Below, piece by piece: positions 1 to 5,259 of a DNA stretch of 10,328 nucleotides (position 1 is the first letter of the stretch; every line of letters begins with the position of its first letter). Both the position numbers and the translations under genes were made by a program. The notes beneath the pieces were generated by a model. It made no database searches. It saw only the letters and a program-made list of their open reading frames with translations, and was not told the origin of the DNA. The DNA comes from DIGJ01 sp031553075 (GTDB lineage Bacteria; Bacillota; Clostridia; Lachnospirales; Lachnospiraceae), in the NCBI GenBank assembly GCA_031553075.1, contig JAVBLX010000186.1:1-10328 (forward strand). Reading direction: 5' to 3'.

Positions 1-40
1 CCTCTGCCTTTGCAGTTTCGATAAACAGGGCCTGTGTCAT
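1..40 (-). CDS. IS3-family transposase OrfB, N-terminal end only (partial)
   Basis: On the minus strand the -1 frame relative to OrfA stays open from the slippery A7 run to the window edge. From the ATG that overlaps the OrfA stop it reads MTQALFIETAKAE. OrfB would carry the DDE integrase-like catalytic domain, but none of it is in the window. The call rests on position and open frame, plus the known orfA/orfB arrangement, rather than on a catalytic motif. Confidence 0.5.
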   Translation of the reverse strand, partial: MTQALFIETAKAE

Positions 41-324
41 TTTCCCAGAATGCTGATTGCTTTTTTTAATATTTCTAATGCGTCCTGAGTATCTCGCAAC
101 TCCTTGCGCAATTTGGCGTTCTCCTTTGCTTCATCACTTTCATAATTTCCGGTTCCTCTTGCTGGAATTTCCCCGTTGTTTTTTTGTGCATTACTAACCC
201 AGCTGTAGAGAGCTGTTCGGCTAACCCCTAACTTTTCTGCACAGCCTTTTAATCCTAACTCTTTATGGTCAAAATAATACTTGGCTGCATCCTCTTTGAA
301 TTTTTTATCATACTGATTTTTCAT
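37..324 (-). CDS. IS3-family transposase OrfA (helix-turn-helix protein)
   Basis: This 95-residue protein has the layout of IS3-family OrfA. Residues about 5-50 form a helix-turn-helix that would bind the terminal repeats (FKEDAAKYY, then GCAEKLGVSRTALYSWV). Residues about 66-93 form a charged, leucine-spaced coiled coil (ENAKLRKELRDTQDALEILK) used for multimerisation. The length is normal for the family. Near its 3' end lies a minus-strand A7 run (61-67) where ribosomes can slip -1 into orfB to make the OrfAB transposase. The OrfA stop TGA overlaps an ATG that could also start OrfB (ATGA). The start at 324 is supported by GAGAGGA about 10 nt upstream on the minus strand. Family assignment is firm; the subgroup is not determined, though A-rich slippage sites are typical of the IS150 and IS3 subgroups. 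Confidence 0.8.
   Translation of the reverse strand: MKNQYDKKFKEDAAKYYFDHKELGLKGCAEKLGVSRTALYSWVSNAQKNNGEIPARGTGNYESDEAKENAKLRKELRDTQDALEILKKAISILGK
61..67 (-). promoter_or_regulatory. Probable -1 ribosomal frameshift site of the IS
   Basis: On the minus strand the OrfA codons TTA-AAA-AAA-GCA contain the heptamer A-AAA-AAA. Slipping back one base enters a frame that has no stop and runs through GGG-AAA-ATG into OrfB. This is the classical IS3-family position for making the OrfAB fusion. Confidence 0.55.
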
Positions 325-381
325 GATGAGTTCCTCTCTTTTTTCTGGTTTCTATTATATCTTACTTATCGGAACTATTCA

Positions 382-714
382 CGTTTAACTTGTACTATTT
401 ATATTCTATCACTAATTCTATTATCAAACCTTTTAGATAATGCAATTGAGGCCTGTGAAAAGAATAGTATCCGAAAAGTGATAGAGTGTAAAATTATCTG
501 TGAGGAAAATGAGTTGCTAATTTTAGTTACAAATCCAGTAGATGAGATTGTAAAAATAGAAGGAGAGTATATTGCTACATCAAAAAAAGATAAAGAAAAT
601 CACGGTTTCGGAATGAAAAATATTTTTGATATAATTGAGAAATACAATGGTATTAGAATGATAGAATGTAAAGAAAGAGAATTTAAATTTTTTATAATAA
701 TACAACGAAGGTGA
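382..714 (+). pseudogene. AgrC-like GHKL sensor histidine kinase, C-terminal fragment
   Basis: The frame ending at the TGA 712-714 keeps the ATP-binding part of a GHKL-type (HATPase_c_5) sensor kinase as found in AgrC-like quorum sensors. The N-box reads NLLDNAIEAC (codons from 427) and the glycine-rich box reads HGFGMKNI (codons from 601), followed by the usual short C-terminal beta region. The membrane sensor domain and the phospho-accepting His region are missing, because the sequence before about 382-400 belongs to the IS. The remaining ~110 codons cannot form a working kinase. A continuous frame does extend upstream into the IS, but that part is antisense transposase and meaningless. Very low GC compared with the ribosomal genes. 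Its neighbour agrB suggests a former two-component peptide-sensing locus. Confidence 0.65.
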
Positions 715-722
715 TTTTGGAT

Positions 723-756
723 AAAAGGCGGCTCAAGTTACATGAACCGCCTTTTT
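723..756 (+). terminator. Intrinsic terminator after the kinase fragment
   Basis: A stem of AAAAGGCGG (723-731) pairs with CCGCCTTTT (747-755), with a 15-nt loop and a T5 tract at 752-756. It starts 9 nt after the kinase stop codon. The A/T flanks make it partly bidirectional. Confidence 0.65.
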
Positions 757-788
757 GTGCCTTTTACCGCCTTTATATTCCCATGGGA

Positions 789-817
789 TTGTATTTTACT
801 AAGAATGAGGTAAAATA
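789..817 (+). promoter_or_regulatory. Candidate agrB promoter with overlapping palindromic operator
   Basis: A weak -35 TTGTAT (789-794), a 16-nt spacer and a -10 TAAAAT (811-816) precede agrB by about 28 nt. A perfect 8-bp inverted repeat lies over both elements: TATTTTAC (792-799) and GTAAAATA (810-817), separated by 10 nt. That geometry (centre-to-centre spacing 18 bp) fits a dimeric repressor site. No regulator is identified. Confidence 0.35.
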
Positions 818-844
818 AAGAAAATGTTGGAAGGGCTTAGTGTA

Positions 845-1275
845 ATGATTCATTCGTTTGCAATCAGGTTTGCGGATTTTTTAGTTAATGAGGATGCAGT
901 AAAAAATGAAAATCGGGACGAATACGTTTATAGATTTGAAATTTTAGTTGAAAAGGCAATAGTATATTTGGTATTCTTCCAATTAGCTATTGGACTAAAA
1001 TTATTTGCTGCCACAGTTTTTTTTCTGCTATTTTTTATGACATTGCGTGGATGGACAGGAGGGTTTCATGCTTCTACCTATTTTAGGTGTTTTGTTGGCA
1101 CAATAGGCATCTACCTTGTTTGTGTAATAGTATTAATTCCATACTTTAAGGAACATCAGGTATATCTACTTTTTCTACTAGTAATTGCTAGTATTTTTGT
1201 TTTTTTCTTGCACCAATTAATCATCCTAATCTGCAAGCCAAAAGAAAATATAACCTGCAGGTTACAATAATTTAA
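845..1275 (+). pseudogene. agrB: AgrB-like autoinducer-processing membrane endopeptidase, frameshifted and truncated
   Basis: AgrB is a membrane cysteine endopeptidase that trims and cyclises the AgrD signal peptide. The start is taken at ATG 845 (GGAAGGG at 829-835) rather than an ATG 21 nt earlier, giving the usual MIH...ADFLV N-terminus. The catalytic pair is present: His75 in GGFHAS and Cys82 in FRCF, seven residues apart as in S. aureus AgrB. Hydrophobic segments lie at about 38-66, 83-104 and 110-126. The reading frame as given stops at 1270 after non-AgrB-like residues. If the frame moves -1 at the T7 run 1200-1206, it reads LAPINHPNLQ, the conserved AgrB motif, and stops at 1275. Even then it is about 50 residues short at the C-terminus, where the last membrane segments should be. 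No adjacent agrD was found, so it is most likely decayed. Confidence 0.7.
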
Positions 1276-1301
1276 ATTTGGTAATATTTATCAATTACTA
1301 A

Positions 1302-1332
1302 TTTTCCTCCATTGTGGTACAATGGAGGAAAA
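1302..1332. repeat. Perfect 14-bp inverted repeat covering a ribosome binding site
   Basis: TTTTCCTCCATTGT (1302-1315) is an exact reverse complement of ACAATGGAGGAAAA (1319-1332) with only GGT between. No T-run follows on either strand, so it is not a typical terminator. The right arm contains a GGAGG placed 7 nt before ATG 1336, so in RNA the site would be masked. Hairpins of this sort occur near insertion-sequence ends and in translational control, but the origin here is unknown. Confidence 0.6.
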
Positions 1333-1335
1333 ATT

Positions 1336-1425
1336 ATGTGGATTCGTAAAACAAAAATTTCCAATGGCGTGCCGATTAAAGTAAGGAGTCTGACAGGCGG
1401 TATGGCCCCCGATGTTAAAAGATAA
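1336..1425 (+). CDS. Small ORF of unknown function (29 aa)
   Basis: The ORF begins MWIRKTKISNG and ends MAPDVKR. It has a well-placed GGAGG, but that site lies inside the hairpin at 1302-1332. The basic N-terminus loosely recalls the start of some transposases, so it may be the scrap of an IS, but there is too little to assign it. It overlaps the next small ORF by 14 nt in another frame. It may not be a gene. Confidence 0.2.
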   Translation: MWIRKTKISNGVPIKVRSLTGGMAPDVKR

Positions 1426-1588
1426 CCTAAAAAACGTCTCCAATATATTCAATTGGCTTCGTCACAAATTTTGGCGATTTGTAAAGTGTTTTCGGCAAAA
1501 GGTGGGTGATTTTTATAGTAGAAGGATGGTAAACAAGAACTTGAAATTTCGAGAAATTGTTAGAGAGGAGGAGAACAAGTTTGACTAA
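1412..1588 (+). CDS. Small ORF of unknown function (58 aa)
   Basis: The protein is basic and aromatic-rich (NIFNWLRHKFWRFVKCF in the first half) with a charged tail (REIVREEENKFD). No family is recognised. There is no good ribosome binding site at ATG 1412. The ORF overlaps the TTG start of the next ORF by 8 nt, and the strong AGAGGAGGAG at about 1564-1573 serves that next ORF. It could be the C-terminal remnant of a larger decayed gene: the frame is open only back to 1394. Confidence 0.25.
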   Translation: MLKDNLKNVSNIFNWLRHKFWRFVKCFRQKVGDFYSRRMVNKNLKFREIVREEENKFD

Positions 1589-1966
1589 AAAAAATAAAGT
1601 TTCACTAAGTGATTTATATAGTTCATTAATCATTCCGTTAACCGTAATGTATTTCTTTCCTTTATTGGATTTATTAGTTTTAAAAGCAAATCAGCCTTAT
1701 TACTCCAGAAATTAATTAATATATATAGCTGGACATCTATTATAATTTCTATAATGCTAATATTATCTACATATATTATTTGTAAAAAGCAGTTATATAA
1801 GATGATTTATTACATTATTGGAATTTTTATTGCCATTATTAGTGGAATGTTCCCTTTAATAAACCAAGAGATTTTTCTACGATTATCTATTACAAGGCAG
1901 TATATTTTGATTTTAGGATATCTGATTTTATTTTTTGTATACTATTATATAAGCGATATCATTTAG
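1581..1966 (+). pseudogene. Small membrane protein of unknown family, split by a -1 frame change
   Basis: A strong AGAGGAGGAG site at about 1564-1573 precedes a TTG start at 1581. The first frame gives a 44-aa product (MTKKNKVSLSDLYSSL, then a hydrophobic helix through LLDLLVL) that stops at 1713-1715. At 1679-1685 the sequence T-TTA-AAA sits exactly in the phase needed for a -1 slip. The -1 frame then continues from SKSALLLQ through about 90 residues with three more hydrophobic segments and ends at TAG 1964-1966. Joined, the product would be a protein of about 128 residues with roughly four membrane helices. It may be a decayed gene or a translated frameshift gene. A separate start at ATG 1754 would give only the last 70 residues. 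No homologous family is recognised. Confidence 0.35.
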
Positions 1967-2082
1967 ATAAGCAAGACAGCTGATTTTATTATTCTATTTA
2001 GGGTTGGACATAATAATTTAATGACTCGTAATACCTTGGAATAAAAGGCGGTATAGACAGTAATAGAATTTTTTTACGATTT

Positions 2083-2108
2083 AAGCTCCTTCAAGACAAG
2101 GGGCTTTT
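2083..2108 (+). terminator. Weak terminator-like hairpin upstream of the rpmJ promoter
   Basis: AAGCTCCTT (2083-2091) pairs with AAGGGGCTT (2098-2106) including one G-U pair, with a 6-nt loop and a short T4 tract at 2105-2108. It lies between the decayed accessory genes and the ribosomal promoter. The rest of the 1967-2181 stretch holds no ORF or other recognisable element. Confidence 0.4.
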
Positions 2109-2181
2109 AAAGTGAAAGAATTGCGAGAAATTGAGCTTAAAATGCTCAAAATTCACTTCTCAAAAATTCCCAAAAAACTTC

Positions 2182-2210
2182 TTGCAATTTGACTTTCATT
2201 ATGATACAAT
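2182..2210 (+). promoter_or_regulatory. Sigma-A-type promoter for rpmJ and the ribosomal genes
   Basis: The -35 TTGCAA (2182-2187), a 17-nt spacer and the -10 TACAAT (2205-2210) with an extended TGA just before it make a strong housekeeping promoter. Transcription would start near 2217, about 27 nt before rpmJ. It would make the downstream ribosomal genes independent of the upstream supercluster. Confidence 0.65.
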
Positions 2211-2243
2211 AGCAAGTGGACTTTTGCGAAAGGAGAGATTGCA

Positions 2244-2357
2244 ATGAAGGTAAGATCATCAGTAAAACCGATTTGCGAAAAATGCAAAATCATTAAAAGA
2301 AAAGGAAGCGTCAGAGTTATCTGTGATAATCCAAGACACAAACAAAGACAAGGCTAA
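2244..2357 (+). CDS. rpmJ: 50S ribosomal protein L36
   Basis: L36 is the smallest protein of the large ribosomal subunit. The 37 residues match the family's usual length and sequence (MKVRSSVKPICEKCK...). The zinc-binding set is complete: Cys11, Cys14, Cys27 and His32, so this is the zinc-containing type. AAGGAGAG at about 2230-2236 precedes the start. In related genomes infA lies directly upstream; here it is replaced by accessory sequence and a promoter. A weak terminator and a long structured spacer separate it from rpsM. Confidence 0.95.
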   Translation: MKVRSSVKPICEKCKIIKRKGSVRVICDNPRHKQRQG

Positions 2358-2379
2358 TGAATATACACACACAAGATAA

Positions 2380-2407
2380 CCAAAGTATAATCTGGCTTTG
2401 GCTTTTT
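2380..2407 (+). terminator. Possible weak terminator after rpmJ
   Basis: CCAAAG (2380-2385) pairs with CTTTGG (2396-2401) around a 10-nt loop and is followed by CTTTTT. The stem is only 6 bp, so it may attenuate rather than fully stop transcription into rpsM. Confidence 0.4.
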
Positions 2408-2450
2408 GTGTTGTTTTCATACTATATAGTTCTTGCTTTCTGTGTTACTG

Positions 2451-2691
2451 CTGCACGGTGACCCTAAGGGCACTGAGGGGACTTCCACCCTGAGCAGGAC
2501 TTTCTTCTTATTTGAAAGAAGAGTTCCGTTATGCGGCGTGATATCATGAACGGTCTGATTAACCGTTTGGGGTAATGCATCACATTCCCCAGTGTGCAGG
2601 GTGAGCCTGACACATCATGGTTTAAAGCGGCTGAAGTAATGGAGGCCGTCACTTCCATTACGGATCAATCAAACAGCTCCGATTACGGAGC
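2451..2691 (+). ncRNA. Candidate structured RNA or r-protein leader between rpmJ and rpsM
   Basis: This stretch is markedly GC-richer than the flanking spacers and has no plausible plus-strand gene. It folds on paper into a chain of compact hairpins: GTG-A-CCC/GGG-CAC (2458-2473); GGA-CT-CTTCTT/AAGAAG-AG-TCC (2497-2527); AACGGT/ACCGTT (2549-2567); GGGG-AATG/CATT-CCCC (2569-2590); GTGT-CAGG/CCTG-ACAC (2592-2613); GTAATGGA/TCCATTAC (2636-2661); GCTCCG/CGGAGC with an ATTA loop (2676-2691). CTGC 2451-2454 can close on GCAG 2494-2497. The strand is inferred from operon direction. It could be an alpha-operon-type leader (S4 binds just before rpsM in E. coli) or an independent RNA; its size would also suit the clostridial raiA-type RNA class, which I cannot confirm. 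A TATAAT at 2708-2713 has no good -35. Confidence 0.55.
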
Positions 2692-2741
2692 AATGTAAAA
2701 ATTTATTTATAATTAAGAAAATTAACGGAGGTAGAACACAA

Positions 2742-3110
2742 ATGGCTCGTATTAGTGGTGTAGATTTACCAAGAGAGAAACGTGTTGAAATCGGACTTAC
2801 TTATATCTACGGTATTGGTAGAGTAAGCTCTAATCGTATTCTTGCTGCGGCAAACGTGGATCCTAGCACTCGTGTAAAGGATTTGACAGACGAAGAAGTT
2901 GGTAGAATCCGTGACGTAATCGACGAAACCCAGATGGTAGAAGGAGATTTACGTAGAGAAATCGCCCTGAACATCAAGAGATTACAGGAAATTGGATGCT
3001 ATAGAGGAATTCGTCATAGAAAAGGCCTTCCAGTTCGTGGACAGAAGACAAAGACAAACGCTAGAACAAGAAAAGGTCCTAAGCGTACAGTTGCTAATAA
3101 GAAAAAATAA
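2742..3110 (+). CDS. rpsM: 30S ribosomal protein S13
   Basis: S13 sits in the head of the small subunit and contacts the P-site tRNA and the inter-subunit bridge. The 122 residues are the normal bacterial length. The N-terminal MARISGVDLPREKRVEIGLTY, the helix-hairpin-helix-like GIGRVSSNRIL and the basic tail containing GQKTKTNARTRKGP are all family hallmarks. ACGGAGGT at 2725-2732 precedes the ATG by a normal distance. It is first in the rpsM-rpsK-rpsD-rpoA-rplQ alpha-type operon, 31 nt before rpsK. Confidence 0.97.
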   Translation: MARISGVDLPREKRVEIGLTYIYGIGRVSSNRILAAANVDPSTRVKDLTDEEVGRIRDVIDETQMVEGDLRREIALNIKRLQEIGCYRGIRHRKGLPVRGQKTKTNARTRKGPKRTVANKKK

Positions 3111-3141
3111 TTAATTAAAATCCATTAGGAGGGTTTGTCAA

Positions 3142-3537
3142 ATGGCTAAAAAAGTAGCAAAAAAAGTGACAAAGAGACGTGTTAAGAAAAACGTCGAACG
3201 CGGACAAGCACATATTCAGTCATCTTTTAATAATACAATCGTTACTCTGACAGATGCAGAAGGTAATGCACTTTCTTGGGCTAGTGCAGGTGGATTAGGA
3301 TTTAGAGGTTCCAGAAAATCAACTCCATACGCAGCACAGATGGCAGCAGAAACAGCAGCAAAGGCAGCATTGCCACACGGTTTAAAGTCAGTAGAAGTTA
3401 TGGTTAAAGGTCCTGGTTCAGGACGTGAAGCAGCAATCCGTGCATTACAGGCATGTGGCATCGAAGTTACCAGCATTAAAGACGTAACTCCAGTACCACA
3501 CAACGGATGTAGACCACCAAAACGCAGACGTGTTTAA
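3142..3537 (+). CDS. rpsK: 30S ribosomal protein S11
   Basis: S11 forms part of the platform of the small subunit near the mRNA exit. The 131 residues show the conserved core (AHIQSSFNNTIVTLTD, SAGGLGFRGSRKSTPYAAQ) and the typical C-terminus DVTPVPHNGCRPPKRRRV. The N-terminus is a lysine-rich extension. TAGGAGGG upstream of the ATG is a strong ribosome binding site. The next gene, rpsD, begins 25 nt after its stop. Confidence 0.97.
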   Translation: MAKKVAKKVTKRRVKKNVERGQAHIQSSFNNTIVTLTDAEGNALSWASAGGLGFRGSRKSTPYAAQMAAETAAKAALPHGLKSVEVMVKGPGSGREAAIRALQACGIEVTSIKDVTPVPHNGCRPPKRRRV

Positions 3538-3562
3538 TGATTATTAAAGGAGGAAAACAAGA

Positions 3563-4159
3563 ATGGCAATAGATAGAACTCCAGTGCTCAAGAGATGTAG
3601 AACTCTTGGCATTGAACCAGGATTCATGGGCATTGACAAAAAGTCAAACCGTTCCAACGCTAGAGCAAACAAAAAAATGAGCGAATAGGGCTTACAGTTA
3701 AGAGAAAAGCAGAAAGCAAAATTCATCTACGGTGTATTGGAAAAACCTTTCCGTAACAATTTTGCAAGAGCTAAAAAATTAAAATATGGTACAACTGGTG
3801 AAAACTTAATGATTATCCTTGAGTTAAGACTGGATAACGTTATATATCGTATGGGATATGCAAGAACCAGAAAAGAAGCAAGACAGATAGTAGGACACAA
3901 GCATGTTGTGGTAAATGGAAAAAGAGTTAACATTCCTTCCTATCAGGTAAAAGCTGGAGATGTAATCGAAATCAATGAAAAATACAAATCCGCACAGAGA
4001 TACAAAGACATCTTGGAAGTTACCGATGGAAGATTGGTTCCAGCATGGTTAGAAGCAAATCATGAGGCCCTTTCCGGAACAGTAAAAGAAATTCCTTCCA
4101 GAGATCAGATTGATGTTCCTGTAAATGAAATGCTTATTGTCGAGTTATATAGTAAATAA
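3563..4159 (+). CDS. rpsD: 30S ribosomal protein S4 with an in-frame TAG at codon 42
   Basis: S4 is a primary 16S rRNA-binding assembly protein and often an autogenous regulator. With AAGGAGGA before ATG 3563, the frame runs 198 codons to TAA 4157-4159, the usual length for S4. The N-terminus (MAIDRTPVLKRCRTLG), the join KAKFIYGVLEKPFRN, the S4 RNA-binding domain (residues about 91-150, LDNVIYRMGYARTRKEARQIV) and the C-terminus (NEMLIVELYSK) are all well conserved. TAG at 3686-3688 interrupts it at KMSE*GLQLREKQ, where S4 proteins normally have Tyr (EYGLQLREKQK). There is no frameshift: both sides are in the same frame. A restart at TTG 3737 would lack about 58 residues. Possible explanations are a sequence error, nonsense suppression, or a second rpsD elsewhere, since some Clostridia carry two S4 genes. 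Confidence 0.85.
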
Positions 4160-4171
4160 ATTTGATTTTGT

Positions 4172-4197
4172 CATTTACCTGCTTCTGCGGGTAAATG
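4172..4197 (+). promoter_or_regulatory. Hairpin in the rpsD-rpoA spacer
   Basis: CATTTACCTGC (4172-4182) pairs with GCGGGTAAATG (4187-4197), 11 bp with one G-U pair and a TTCT loop. No T-run follows, so it is not a standard terminator. It may be an RNA stability or processing element that sets different levels of rpoA and the upstream ribosomal genes. A weak promoter-like pair (TTGTCA 4210-4215, TATTTA 4233-4238, 17-nt spacer) lies just downstream. Confidence 0.45.
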
Positions 4198-4273
4198 GTG
4201 AAGTACAAATTGTCATTATATAATTTAATAGGTATTTAATAGCATAATCAAATCCCAAAAGGAGGGTCCAGTA

Positions 4274-5233
4274 GTGTTTGATTTTGAAAAACCAAAAATT
4301 GAGATCGCAGAAATTTCTGAAGATAAAAAATACGGACGTTTTGTAGTAGAACCGCTCGAAAGAGGATACGGTACAACTTTGGGTAATTCTTTAAGAAGAA
4401 TTATGCTGTCATCATTGCCTGGTAGCGCTGTCAGTCAAGTTAAGATTGAAGGCGTTGTTCATGAATTCAGTGCAATTCCTGGAGTTAAGGAAGACGTGAC
4501 TGAGATTATTATGAACATTAAGAGCCTGGCAATTAAGAATACAAGTGAGACGAACGAACCGAAAACTGCATACATTGAGTTTGAAGGCGAAGGTGTTGTA
4601 ACTGCAGGAGACATTCAGGTTGATCCAGATATTGAGATTTTAAATCCAGAATTAGTAATTGCTACGTTAAGTGGTGGTTCCGATTGCAAATTATATATGG
4701 AATTGACCATTACCAAAGGAAGAGGATACATCAGTGCTGATAAGAACAAAAATGATGACCTTCCAATTGGGGTGATTCCAATTGATTCGATTTATACACC
4801 AGTTGAACGCGTTAACTTAACAGTTCAAAACACTCGTGTTGGTCAAATTACAGACTATGATAAACTTACATTGGATGTTTATACCAATGGTACATTAGAG
4901 CCGGACGAAGCGGTAAGCTTGGCTGCGAAAGTTCTCAGTGAACACTTGAATTCATTCATTGATCTTTCGGAAAATGCTAAGACAGCTGAAATTATGGTAG
5001 AAAAAGAAGACAATGAGAAAGAAAAAGTTCTTGAGATGAACATTGATGAACTGGAGCTTTCCGTTCGTTCTTACAACTGCCTAAAGAGAGCCGGAATCAA
5101 CACAGTTGAAGAATTAACCAACAGAACATCAGAAGATATGATGAAGGTTCGTAACTTAGGACGGAAATCATTAGAAGAAGTTCTTGCAAAACTTAAAGAG
5201 TTAGGATTATCACTTAATTTAGGTGATGAGTAA
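4274..5233 (+). CDS. rpoA: DNA-directed RNA polymerase subunit alpha
   Basis: Alpha dimerises to nucleate assembly of RNA polymerase, and its C-terminal domain contacts UP elements and activators. It begins with GTG 4274 behind GGAGGG at 4261-4266, and the 319 residues are typical. The N-terminal domain (about 1-228) shows GRFVVEPLERGYGTTLGNSLRRIML and the central VERVNLTVQNTRVGQITDYDKL. A linker rich in Glu/Lys precedes the C-terminal domain (about 250-316), which has SVRSYNCLKRAGI (the arginine equivalent to E. coli R265) and VRNLGRKSLEEV. It lies after rpsD and 26 nt before rplQ, the standard alpha-operon order. Confidence 0.97.
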   Translation: MFDFEKPKIEIAEISEDKKYGRFVVEPLERGYGTTLGNSLRRIMLSSLPGSAVSQVKIEGVVHEFSAIPGVKEDVTEIIMNIKSLAIKNTSETNEPKTAYIEFEGEGVVTAGDIQVDPDIEILNPELVIATLSGGSDCKLYMELTITKGRGYISADKNKNDDLPIGVIPIDSIYTPVERVNLTVQNTRVGQITDYDKLTLDVYTNGTLEPDEAVSLAAKVLSEHLNSFIDLSENAKTAEIMVEKEDNEKEKVLEMNIDELELSVRSYNCLKRAGINTVEELTNRTSEDMMKVRNLGRKSLEEVLAKLKELGLSLNLGDE

Positions 5234-5259
5234 TCTAAAATATACAGGAGGTAAATGAA

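Larger units (their letters stand above)
1..381 (-). mobile_element. IS3-family insertion sequence, 5' part (partial)
   Basis: The left edge cuts through an IS3-family element lying on the minus strand. What is visible is a complete OrfA, the first codons of OrfB in the -1 frame, and about 57 bp upstream of orfA. The outer end is placed near 381 because the minus-strand sequence from there begins TGAATAG (IS3-type ends commonly start TG) and because the plus-strand kinase fragment becomes recognisable shortly afterwards. This boundary is an inference: the other terminal repeat and the target duplication lie outside the window. The element most likely interrupted the kinase gene. Confidence 0.6.

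Noticed and set aside
265..390. N-terminal part of an apparent 149-codon plus-strand ORF running into the kinase fragment
   Set aside because: It is antisense to the IS3 orfA gene and its upstream end; only the part from about 382 resembles a kinase.
1427..1633. Minus-strand 68-codon ORF in the accessory region
   Set aside because: It has no supporting start signals or recognisable sequence and lies opposite plus-strand ORFs with a strong ribosome binding site.
1276..1760. Possible agrD signal-peptide gene near agrB
   Set aside because: No small ORF has a Cys or Ser thiolactone-type core with an amphipathic N-terminus and an acidic tail; the 44-aa ORF at 1581 is a plain hydrophobic helix without Cys.
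2191..2210. TTGACT as the -35 of the rpmJ promoter
   Set aside because: It is only 10 nt from the TACAAT box; TTGCAA at 2182 has the correct 17-nt spacing.
2464..2658. Minus-strand 64-codon ORF between rpmJ and rpsM
   Set aside because: It is composed largely of the arms of RNA hairpins, has no ribosome binding site of note and resembles no family; the region fits a structured RNA better.
3563..3736. Frameshift as the explanation for split rpsD
   Set aside because: Both halves lie in the same frame with conserved S4 sequence right up to and after the TAG, so a single nonsense codon is the only defect.
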